From positions 806,001 through 870,000 of the forward strand of contig JASGHK010000001.1 in assembly GCA_049841135.1 (NCBI GenBank): DNA of 64,000 bases. The letters are read 5' to 3'. The stretch's first letter is position 1, and every line of letters begins with the position of its first letter. Positions 26,192 through 34,026 of the stretch are shown here, piece by piece. Origin of the DNA: JACRCT01 sp049841135 (lineage in GTDB: Bacteria > Myxococcota > Myxococcia > Myxococcales > UBA5297). The notes under the pieces were generated by a model, which was given only the letters and a program-made list of their open reading frames with translations, made no database searches and was not told the origin of the DNA. The position numbers and the translations under genes were made by a program.

Positions 26192-29032
26192 CTACGGCAG
26201 CGCAAACGCGCACCAGGTCACCCAGATGTTGGTGCCGGGTGCGCCGTCGTAGTCGAGCAGGCTGAGGTCGAAGCCGGTCTGGCTGACGTTGCGCGCGGCG
26301 GCAGCGAACGGGAACACGTTCTTCTGCGCCGAGGCCAGGATGACGGTGGGCGGGAGGCTCGAGAGCATGCCGAGGTGCTGGTTGCTGGAGTACATGTTGT
26401 AGGCACCGAGCAGCCGCGCGTTCGCGAACGTGAGGTAGTTCGATGGCGGCACGACGGCGAGGTAGGTCACGTGGGCCATGGACGGATTGCCGTCGGCGTC
26501 CTTCAGGCCCACGGTGAAGCCGTTCCGGGTCACGTTGTAGGGAGCCGAGAGGACCGGGGAGGCCACGCTCTCGTCGTACGCCGAGACCAGGACAATCGGG
26601 AGGTCCTCCGAGGAGGCCCTTGGGAAGGCCACGTACTGGCCGTCGACGACGTCCATGGCGCGGCCCGCGATCACGTCGGCGCGCCCTCCGGCGGGGAGGA
26701 TGGCGAGCCACTGGACGGTGGCGGGGGTGCTGACGGGGTTGTTGTCCAGGTCATGAAGCTTGAGCGTGAATCCCGTCGTGCTGGGAGCGACGCCGCTCTC
26801 TGAGCGCACCCCGGCGATGAGGGGCTTGCTCGAGGCGTCGAGGCCATTGACCAGCAGGTAGGGCGCCGCCGAGAACGTCTTGCCGTAGCTGATGGTCGAG
26901 CCATCGCGGTAGAGGCCGGTGCCGGCGGCGATCTCGCCGATGGAGACCTGGGCGACCGTCGCGACGGAGCTGGTCGTGTAGAGCGACATGTTCCCGGCCT
27001 CGTCCCGGACGACCACGAAGAAGGAGTAGGTCGTGCCGGGCAGGAGCGGCGAGACGAGGGCCCTCCAGGTGAGCGAGCTTCCCGCCTTCCAGTCCCAGAT
27101 GACGTTGCTCGTGGCCGCCGCCACGTCCGCCGGCGTGACGTAGGCCGTGGGGCTGGTGGCGTACACCAGCTTGTAGCGCAGGTTTCCCTGCACGGTGACG
27201 TCGTCCCAGGCCTGGGGCACGGCGACCTCCAGGGCTGCGATGGAGACGTAGGGGAACGACAGCGTCGCGGGGGTCGGGAGGGTCGGCGGCGTCGTGTCGG
27301 TCGTGGTCGCGCACGCCTGTGGGGTGTACAGGGCCTTCGGCCCGGAGGTCCCCTCGCGGACGATCACCGCAAACGTGTAGGTCGTCGACACGCTCAGCCC
27401 CGAAGCGGTGGCGGTGAGCGCGCCCGCGGTGAAGTCGAGCACCGGAGTGGCGGCCTCGGCCAACGCCAGCGTCGACAGGTCGGCACCGCCGGGGCCGCGC
27501 ACGAGCTTGTAGTAGAGCTCGCTCGCCGGCGTGTTGCCGTCGGTCGCGGCGCTCCAGCGGACGACGAGGGTCGTCCCGGTCGCGGGGCCGAAGGAGAGGG
27601 TGCCGACGACCGGGGACATGTCGATGGTGGCCTGGCTGGCGCTCGAGTAGAGCGACAGGTTCCCGGCCTGGTCTCGGACGACCGCCCAGAACGTGTAGGT
27701 CGTCCCCTCGGTGAGCCCGGTCACGACGACGTCCGTGCGGCGATCGGTCGTCCCGGACCAGCCCAGCGAGCCGCCTGCCGCCCAGTCGAGGGCCACGTCG
27801 CTCGCGGCCGCGGCGACCGCTGCCGCCGTCGAATACGCAGAAGCGCTCACCGAGTAGACGACTCTGTACTGCAGGGCCTCCCGCGCCGTGTCGTCGTCGG
27901 CCGCTTCGCCCAAGGTCACCGTCAGGCCGTTGGAGGAGACACCGGAGAACGCCAACGTCGGGGTCGCCGGCAACGTCGGCGGAAGGTCATTGGGCCTGCA
28001 GGCTCCGTCGACGCAGGTCTGGTCGACGCAGGTGGCACCGTCCTTCCAGGCACCGCTCGGGTCACAGGACTGCGGCGTCTGGCCGCTGCACCGGACCGCG
28101 CCAGGAGCGCACACCCCTGCGCAGAGTCCGGCCACACAGGTCTGGTCATCGCAGACGGTTCCGTTCACCCAGGCGCCGCTGGCATCGCAGGCTTGCGGGA
28201 GCTGGCCGTCGCACTGCAGCTCGCCCGGAGCGCACAGGCCGGTGCAGGCTCCGGCGACGCAGACCTGGTGCGCGCACGCTGCGCCGGACGCCCAGAGGCC
28301 GTCGCCGTCACAGGCCTGCGGCGTCTGGCCGTCGCACTTCAGCTCGTCCGGAGCACACACGCCGCCGCAGGTGCCGCCAACGCAGGTCTGGTGCACGCAG
28401 GCCGGCTCGGCCCTCCAGCCGCCGCTGGGGTCGCAGGACTGCGGGGTCTGGCCATCGCAACGCAGCTCCCCCGGAGCGCACACGCCGATGCAGACGCCCG
28501 CCACGCAGGCCTGGTGCACACACGGCGAGCCATCGACCCATGCGCCGTCCAAGTCGCAGGTTTGGGGCGTCTGCCCGCTGCACCGCGAGGTACCCGAGGT
28601 ACAGCCGCCGGTACCGGCATCGAAGCCAATGGATGCGTCGGCCGGAGCTTCGCCTGCGTCGGTCGAGGCTTCGCCTGCGTCGGTCGAGGCTTCGCCTGCG
28701 TCGGTCGAGGCTTCGCCTGCGTCGGTCGAGGCTTCGCCTGCGTCGGTCCGGGCTTCGCCTGCGTCGGCCGGGGCTTCGCTTGCGTCGGCCCGGGCTTCGC
28801 TTGCGTCGGCCCGGGCTTCGCTTGCGTCGGTTGGGGCTTCGCCTGCGTCGGTTGCGACGGCGTTCGCATCGGACAGGCCCGCGTCTAAGGCAGGCGTCGC
28901 GGCGGCATCCAGCCTCACCGCTCCTGCGTCCTTTCCCGTCTCCCCAGCGTCCTTGCCCGACTGCGGATCGTTACCGCAGGCGGCACCGCTCACGGACACC
29001 GCGAAGGTGAGCAGCAAGACATGGCGGCGCAT
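26192..29032 (-). CDS. Large multidomain lipoprotein with Asp/Ala repeat linker, Cys-rich repeats and FN3-like domains
   Basis: 946 residues from ATG 29032 (GGGAGGGTCC upstream). Signal peptide LLLTFAVSVSGAAC with lipobox. Residues about 45-140 are a 7-residue repeat (TDAGEAS, 21-base tandem repeat at about 28640-28860). Then five Cys-rich repeats of about 45 residues with the pattern CDGQTPQSCD...C...QTCV.G.C.GVCAPG. Three fibronectin-III-like domains (TPTLAFSGVSSNGLTVTLGE, TTYTFAVIVREG) follow, and a C-terminal beta domain. Surface adhesion or binding is likely; no enzyme motif seen. Confidence 0.8.
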   Translation of the reverse strand: MRRHVLLLTFAVSVSGAACGNDPQSGKDAGETGKDAGAVRLDAAATPALDAGLSDANAVATDAGEAPTDASEARADASEARADASEAPADAGEARTDAGEASTDAGEASTDAGEASTDAGEASTDAGEAPADASIGFDAGTGGCTSGTSRCSGQTPQTCDLDGAWVDGSPCVHQACVAGVCIGVCAPGELRCDGQTPQSCDPSGGWRAEPACVHQTCVGGTCGGVCAPDELKCDGQTPQACDGDGLWASGAACAHQVCVAGACTGLCAPGELQCDGQLPQACDASGAWVNGTVCDDQTCVAGLCAGVCAPGAVRCSGQTPQSCDPSGAWKDGATCVDQTCVDGACRPNDLPPTLPATPTLAFSGVSSNGLTVTLGEAADDDTAREALQYRVVYSVSASAYSTAAAVAAAASDVALDWAAGGSLGWSGTTDRRTDVVVTGLTEGTTYTFWAVVRDQAGNLSLYSSASQATIDMSPVVGTLSFGPATGTTLVVRWSAATDGNTPASELYYKLVRGPGGADLSTLALAEAATPVLDFTAGALTATASGLSVSTTYTFAVIVREGTSGPKALYTPQACATTTDTTPPTLPTPATLSFPYVSIAALEVAVPQAWDDVTVQGNLRYKLVYATSPTAYVTPADVAAATSNVIWDWKAGSSLTWRALVSPLLPGTTYSFFVVVRDEAGNMSLYTTSSVATVAQVSIGEIAAGTGLYRDGSTISYGKTFSAAPYLLVNGLDASSKPLIAGVRSESGVAPSTTGFTLKLHDLDNNPVSTPATVQWLAILPAGGRADVIAGRAMDVVDGQYVAFPRASSEDLPIVLVSAYDESVASPVLSAPYNVTRNGFTVGLKDADGNPSMAHVTYLAVVPPSNYLTFANARLLGAYNMYSSNQHLGMLSSLPPTVILASAQKNVFPFAAAARNVSQTGFDLSLLDYDGAPGTNIWVTWCAFALP

Positions 29033-29140
29033 GGACCCTCCCGAGGTGGAGCAGCACGACTCGAGCCGGGTCGTACCACATCCCCAGGTCGAAAGCCGCC
29101 CGAGCTTCCCAGCGGCCGCGCCAGCCGCCAACCGCCTGCG

Positions 29141-30157
29141 CTAGGTCCCGACGTACTTGGCGTAGATCGCCCGCGCCGTCACCAGGTCGTCGGTCCCCTT
29201 CACGATGGCCCGGCCATCCTGGAAGACGTGCAGCGTCTGCTCACCGACCTCGAGCCGCAGCAGGAACCCGTTGTTGGTCACCTTCCCTGCCGTCGCCAGC
29301 CGCGCTGCCAGCGCGCCCAGATCGATCGTGTGCTCGCTCGCCGGCCGGATCTGCACCGCGTTGCGCCCACACAGGCTGGTGGCGCCCGACGAGGCCGTGC
29401 CCTCCAGGAACGCGAACTTGCGCTGGCCACAGCACGGGCACTCGGGGCTCTTCTCGACCTTCACCGTGCGGAACATGCTCGAGAACAGGTCCAGCGCGAT
29501 GACGCCCGGGAACGTCGGCTTGCCCGCGAACAGCTTGAGCGCCTCGGTCACCTGCAGCGCCGCCACCGTCGCCGGAGTCACGTTGAGCACGCCCAGCATG
29601 TCGCAGGTCGGCAGGGTCCCCGGAGGCGGCGGCTCGTCGAACAGGCAGCGCAGGCACGGGCCCTTGCCCGGCAACACCGCCATCACCGTGCCCTCGACGC
29701 CCAGCGCCCCGCCGTAGATCCACGGGATGCCGTGCTTCACGCAGGCGTCGTTGACGACGTAGCGCACCTCGATGTTGTCGGTGGCGTCCATCACCAGGTC
29801 CGCGCCTTCGATGAGGCTCTCGACGTTCTGCGGGGCCACGTCCGCCACCCGCGCGACGACCTCGATGCCGGAGTTGACCTGGCGCAGCCGGCGCGCCGCG
29901 GCCTCGGCCTTGGGGATGGCCTGCGCCGCGTCCTGCTCGTCGAAGAGCAGCTGGCGGTGCAGGTTCGACAGCTCCACGAAGTCGCGGTCGATGAGCGTCA
30001 GCTTCCCCACCCCGGCCCGCGCCAGGAGCTGGGCCTGGGCACAGCCGAGCGCTCCGCAGCCGACCAACGTCACCTTGGCCGCCCGCAGCGCGTCCTGGCC
30101 CTTGTTCCCGAAGCCAGCCACCAACCGCTGCTTCCAGTACCTGTCGTCCGTGTTCAT
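29141..30157 (-). CDS. ThiF/MoeB/HesA-family adenylyltransferase
   Basis: 338 residues from ATG 30157. E1-like nucleotide-binding fold: VTLVGCGALGCAQAQLLARA (Gly-rich loop), TLIDRDFVELSNLHRQLLF, KAEAAARRLRQVN and VMDATDNIEVRYVVND. Zinc ligands are the pairs CLRC and CPCC. The last 85 residues (CGRNAVQIRPASEHTIDLGA ... DGRAIVKGTDD) form the extra domain often fused to MoeB-like proteins. The family adenylates the C-terminus of a ubiquitin-like sulfur carrier (MoaD, ThiS) for molybdopterin, thiamine or thionucleoside synthesis. No carrier gene is adjacent, so the pathway is open. Confidence 0.88.
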   Translation of the reverse strand: MNTDDRYWKQRLVAGFGNKGQDALRAAKVTLVGCGALGCAQAQLLARAGVGKLTLIDRDFVELSNLHRQLLFDEQDAAQAIPKAEAAARRLRQVNSGIEVVARVADVAPQNVESLIEGADLVMDATDNIEVRYVVNDACVKHGIPWIYGGALGVEGTVMAVLPGKGPCLRCLFDEPPPPGTLPTCDMLGVLNVTPATVAALQVTEALKLFAGKPTFPGVIALDLFSSMFRTVKVEKSPECPCCGQRKFAFLEGTASSGATSLCGRNAVQIRPASEHTIDLGALAARLATAGKVTNNGFLLRLEVGEQTLHVFQDGRAIVKGTDDLVTARAIYAKYVGT

Positions 30158-30356
30158 GTCGTCCTCGCGCCCGGAAGATCGCCTGGACCCGCTTCGCCCG
30201 CAACGCCTTTGGCTTCGTAACCCCGTCCGCCGCACTGTGACCACGGCCGTCACACCCGGCGCCCTCCAACCTTCGGTTTTCCCAGGGAACACGCTGGCAT
30301 GCGTCGTGCTGAGGACCGGGAAGAGTCTGGCCTTGAACCTGTTGAGCCGAGCCTGA

Positions 30357-30734
30357 ATGAGCCTGTCCTTGCGAGCCTGCGCTGCCCTCCTGCTCCCCTT
30401 CGTCCTGGCGAGCGGGAACGCCGTCGCCTACTCGCAGCTTCGCTGCCGCGACGGCTCCATCCGCCAGTCCTGCTGCTGTACCCACCACGAAGAGCAAGCG
30501 CCCGAGGGACCGGCGCTCTCCCGCTCCTGCTGCGTCGTCGAGACCGTGCAGGCCGAGCGGACCCCGGGCTTCGACAACCGGCGCGCTCCCGACCTCTCCG
30601 CGCCGGCCTTCTCCTTCGTCGCCGACCTTCCCGCCGCGCCCCCTGCCGACGCGCCGCTGCGCCTCTTCGAGCGCACTTCGGTGACGGATCCAGGGCCGCC
30701 GATCCTGCTGAGGACCTGCACGCTCCTGTCGTGA
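30357..30734 (+). CDS. Small exported Cys-rich protein upstream of metal efflux operon
   Basis: 125 residues. Signal peptide (LRACAALLLPFVLASGNAVA) followed by LRCRDGSIRQSCCCTHHEE and LSRSCCVVETVQ: a CCC-THH cluster and a CC pair that could bind Cu, Ag or Zn in the periplasm. It lies 60 bases upstream of the TolC-like gene of the heavy-metal RND operon and runs in the same direction, so a role in metal sensing or sequestration is plausible. No family recognised. Confidence 0.55.
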   Translation: MSLSLRACAALLLPFVLASGNAVAYSQLRCRDGSIRQSCCCTHHEEQAPEGPALSRSCCVVETVQAERTPGFDNRRAPDLSAPAFSFVADLPAAPPADAPLRLFERTSVTDPGPPILLRTCTLLS

Positions 30735-30794
30735 GCCGGACGCCGAGGCCGTGAAGCCCCTTCGTCTCGTTCGCTCACTTCCTGGAGCTACAGC

Positions 30795-32513
30795 ATGCAC
30801 GCACACCTGGCCGCCTTGCTGGCCTTGCAAATCGTCGCCGGCGCCGATGCCGGGGGAGATCCCCTCGACACGCGCGCCGACCTTCCCTCGCTCGTCGCCC
30901 GCGCGCTCGCGCACAACCCGGACCTCGCCGCCGACCGCGAGCGCGTCCACGCCACGGGCCTGAAGGCCAAGGCCGCCGGCGGGTTCCCGGACCTGTCGCT
31001 GCGCTACCAGTTCTACAACGCGCCCCTCGAGCGCCCGTGGGACGCCGAGATGCACATGGTGGGGCTCGAGCAGGAGTTCCCGGCCTACGGCGTCCGCGGT
31101 GCACGCGAGCGGGCCGGCAAGGCCGAGGCGCAGTCGCTCGAGCACCAGCGCCGCGCCCGCGCCCTGGACGTCGTCAACCAGCTCCACAAGGCCTACGCCG
31201 ACCTCTTGCGCGTGGACCGCGAGCGCCGGATTCGCGAGGAGCACGTCCAGCTCGCCCAGCGCATCGTCGAGCTCGCCCGGGCCAACTACCAGTCCGGGCG
31301 CGTCTCCCAGCAGGACGTGCTGCGCGCCGGCGTCGAGCTGTCGCGCCTCAAGGCGGACTTCGCCTCGCTCGACCAGGCGCGGACCTCCGCGGTCGCCCTC
31401 GTCAATGCGCTGGTCGGCCGCGCCGTCGACGCACCGCTGGGCGAGCTGGCCGAGCTGCCGGCGCCTCCGCAGGCTCCCGAAGCCTCCTCGCTCGACGCCC
31501 GCGTCGAGGCGCGTCCGGAGCTCGCGTCCATCGACTCCAGCGTCGCCCGCAGCCAGGCCGACCTCGACGCCGCCCGGAAGAGCGGGCTCTGGCCCAGCGT
31601 CATGGTCGGCCTCGACTACGTCTACAACCCGATGGGCGAGCACTCCCAGCACGGCTTCTCGGCGATGCTCTCGGTCAACCTGCCCTGGCTCAACCCGCGC
31701 CACGGCGAGGAGGTCGCCGCCGCCGAGCGCGCGGTGGCCGCCGACCGCTCGACCCGCGACGCCGCGCTGGTCACCGCCCGCCTCCAGCTTCGCGACGCCC
31801 TCGCCCGCTACCGCGCCGCGCGCGAGACCTTCACGCTGCTCGAGCGCGACCTCGTTCCCCAAGCCAAGCAGAGCTACGAGGCGGCGGAGGCCGCCTTCGC
31901 CTCCAACCAGGCCGATGCGCTGGGGCTGCTCGACGCCGAGCGCTCGCTCCTGCAGGTGCGCATCGACCGCGAGCGCGCGCTGGCCCAGCTGCAGTCGGGC
32001 TGGGCGGACGTCGAGCGCGCCACCGGGGCGATGCCGCACGGCATCGGCCCGTCCGGCCATGAGAGGCCGACGAAGGACCACGCGCAGCCGCCACCTGCCG
32101 AGGAGCGCAGGCCGGCGGGCACAGGACAGCCTCCGGGCTCTTCGGACCGGAAACCGGGGGCTGAAGGCCCCCGGCTATCTGCACCAAGGCCACTGAAGTG
32201 GGCTGGCCCCCGGTTCGACACCCCTGCGTCGGAACCTCTCGGCCGAGCCAACGCGGCGGCACCCGCATCCGCGACGACTCCACAGCGCAGTGCCGGGGGC
32301 CAGCCGGCTTCAGCCGCCTTTGGGCAGATAGCCGGGGGCATTCAGCCCCCGGAATCTGACGAGTCTGACGGCACCCCGACCTCCGCGTCCGTCCTCCCTG
32401 AGTCCACCCCGGCGACCGCCGCCCCGGCGACCACCGCCTCCTCCGCAGCGACCATCGTCGCCTTCCGCGGCGCCCACCCCTCCGAATCCGATTCCGCATC
32501 CCAGGGACACTGA
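30795..32513 (+). CDS. TolC-family outer membrane factor of metal RND efflux, with repeat-derived C-terminal tail
   Basis: 572 residues. Signal region MHAHLAALLALQIVAGADAG; two outer-membrane-efflux repeats with long helices (LPSLVARALAHNPDLAADRE; QSGRVSQQDVLRAGVELSRL; NQADALGLLDAERSLLQVRI) typical of CzcC/CusC. Homology ends at about residue 420. The last 150 residues are low-complexity and contain two inverted REP-like elements (32152-32213 and 32292-32354) read in frame. It stops 2 bases before the adaptor gene, so it is the first gene of a cusCBA/czcCBA-type operon that exports metal across both membranes. Confidence 0.85.
   Translation: MHAHLAALLALQIVAGADAGGDPLDTRADLPSLVARALAHNPDLAADRERVHATGLKAKAAGGFPDLSLRYQFYNAPLERPWDAEMHMVGLEQEFPAYGVRGARERAGKAEAQSLEHQRRARALDVVNQLHKAYADLLRVDRERRIREEHVQLAQRIVELARANYQSGRVSQQDVLRAGVELSRLKADFASLDQARTSAVALVNALVGRAVDAPLGELAELPAPPQAPEASSLDARVEARPELASIDSSVARSQADLDAARKSGLWPSVMVGLDYVYNPMGEHSQHGFSAMLSVNLPWLNPRHGEEVAAAERAVAADRSTRDAALVTARLQLRDALARYRAARETFTLLERDLVPQAKQSYEAAEAAFASNQADALGLLDAERSLLQVRIDRERALAQLQSGWADVERATGAMPHGIGPSGHERPTKDHAQPPPAEERRPAGTGQPPGSSDRKPGAEGPRLSAPRPLKWAGPRFDTPASEPLGRANAAAPASATTPQRSAGGQPASAAFGQIAGGIQPPESDESDGTPTSASVLPESTPATAAPATTASSAATIVAFRGAHPSESDSASQGH
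32152..32354. repeat. Inverted pair of REP-like elements inside the TolC-like gene
   Basis: Copy A (32152-32213) has ACCGGGGGCTGAAGGCCCCC, GGCTATCTGCAC and AAGGCCACTGAAGTGGGCT. Copy B (32292-32354) is the reverse complement type, starting CCGGGGGCCAGCC and ending GGGGGCATTCAGCCCCCGG. Each holds two hairpins. The same element is found at 57419-57479, 58175-58237 and 58459-58519 around the RAYT gene, so it is a dispersed family in this genome. Confidence 0.85.
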
Positions 32514-32515
32514 CC

Positions 32516-34024
32516 ATGGACACCACGCACACCGAACATCCCGAAGCGATGCCGGAAGGCGAGGAGCAGGCTCCCCGCGGGACCCGCGTCATGGGCGTCG
32601 TCCGCTGGCTCCTGGTCGTCGCCATGGCCGGAGTGGCCGCCGTCTCCTTCGCCGCCTACTCGCGCTCCACGGCCAAGGCGACGCTCGACGCCTCCGCCAC
32701 GCTCTACCACTGCCCGATGCACCCGGCGGTCATCCAGGACCACCCCGGCGACTGCCCCATCTGCGGCATGAGCCTGGTGCAGGTCGAGAAGGCCGGGGCG
32801 CCCAAGCACGACCAGACGATGGAGAAGGGGCACGAAGGCCACCGCCACGAGCCCAGCGATCCGTACGCCTGCCCGATGGACCCGGAAGAGACCGGGATGA
32901 GCGCCAAGGACCGCTGCCCAATCTGCAAGATGTTCCTTGTTCCCAAGGAGACCATCCCCGCCCTGGCCGCGAAGGAGCAGGAGAAGGTGCCGGGGCTCGC
33001 GCCGATCGAGCTGACGCAGGACCGCGTGCAGCTCGCGGGCGTGCGCACGGAGAAGGTGACGCGGCAGTCGCTGCAGAACGACCTGCGCACGGTGGGCTCG
33101 CTCGCCGCCAGCGAGGAGAGCCTGGCGCACGTCCACACCCGCTTCTCGGGCTGGATCGAGCAGGTCTTCGTGATGCAGACCGGCGACAAGGTGGAGAAGG
33201 GCCAGGAGCTGGCCACCATCTACAGCCCGGAGCTCCTCGCGGCGCAGCAGGAGTTCCTCAACGCGCGGCGCTGGGCGCAGCAGGGCTCGCCCAACGGCGG
33301 CCTGGAGGCCGACGCCCGCCAGAAGCTGGAGCTGCTCGGCATCTCGGAGACGGAGATCGGCGAGCTGGAGAAGTCGGGCAAGCCGCAGCGGGCGATGAAG
33401 ATCCGCTCGCCGGTGCAGGGCTACGTCATCTCGCGCACCGCCCTGCCCGGGCTCTACGTCCAGACCGGCGCCGAGCTCTTCCAGGTCGCGGACCTCTCGC
33501 GCGTCTGGCTGCTCGCCGACATCTACGAGTCGGAGATCGGCCGCGTGAAGATCGGCCAGCCGGCGACCCTGACCCTGCAGGCCTACCCGGGCGAGACCTT
33601 CACCGGGCGCGTCCAGTTCATCTACCCGACCCTCAACGCCGAGACGCGGACCCTGCGCGTGCGCCTGGCCTTCAAGAACCCCGACCTGCGCCTGAAGCCG
33701 GGGATGTTCGGCAACGTGGCGCTGCAGCTCGCCAAGGCCGAGGGCCTGGTCGTCCCCTCCGAAGCGGTCGTCGACACCGGCGAGACGCAGTACCTCTTCC
33801 TCTCGAAGGAGGGCGGTCGCTTCGAGCCGCGCCGCGTGAAGCTCGGCGCGCGGCTGGGCGAGCGGACCCAGATCCTGTCCGGCGTCGCCGAGGGCGATCT
33901 CGTCGTCACCACCGCCAACTTCCTCATCGACTCCGAGAGCCGGCTGCGCGCCGCCATCGAGGGCATGTCCGCGGCCCCGGCGCCGAGCCACGCCGATCAC
34001 GGCCAGCCGAAGGCGGAGAGGTAG
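32516..34024 (+). CDS. RND efflux periplasmic adaptor with two heavy-metal-binding modules (CusB-like)
   Basis: 502 residues. Inner-membrane anchor at about 23-42 (VRWLLVVAMAGVAAVSFAAY). Two HMBD-type motifs: YHCPMHPAVIQDHPGDCPIC at about 62-81 and YACPMDPEETGM with CPICKM at about 120-142, as in CusB/CopB-type adaptors that bind Cu/Ag or related ions. Then a barrel-sandwich/lipoyl part (HTRFSGWIEQVFVMQTGDKV), a helical hairpin (PELLAAQQEFLNARRW) and beta-barrel domains. It bridges the TolC-like channel and the RND pump; the pump gene follows 2 bases later. Confidence 0.9.
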   Translation: MDTTHTEHPEAMPEGEEQAPRGTRVMGVVRWLLVVAMAGVAAVSFAAYSRSTAKATLDASATLYHCPMHPAVIQDHPGDCPICGMSLVQVEKAGAPKHDQTMEKGHEGHRHEPSDPYACPMDPEETGMSAKDRCPICKMFLVPKETIPALAAKEQEKVPGLAPIELTQDRVQLAGVRTEKVTRQSLQNDLRTVGSLAASEESLAHVHTRFSGWIEQVFVMQTGDKVEKGQELATIYSPELLAAQQEFLNARRWAQQGSPNGGLEADARQKLELLGISETEIGELEKSGKPQRAMKIRSPVQGYVISRTALPGLYVQTGAELFQVADLSRVWLLADIYESEIGRVKIGQPATLTLQAYPGETFTGRVQFIYPTLNAETRTLRVRLAFKNPDLRLKPGMFGNVALQLAKAEGLVVPSEAVVDTGETQYLFLSKEGGRFEPRRVKLGARLGERTQILSGVAEGDLVVTTANFLIDSESRLRAAIEGMSAAPAPSHADHGQPKAER

Positions 34025-34026
34025 CC

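Noticed and set aside
26375..26803. Antisense open frames over the lipoprotein genes (for example near 26375-26803 and 27888-29144)
   Set aside because: No motifs or plausible starts; they mirror the codon bias of the minus-strand gene.
28640..28860. 21-bp tandem repeat as a regulatory or mobile repeat
   Set aside because: It is in frame and encodes the Asp/Ala linker of a lipoprotein, so it is an ordinary coding repeat.
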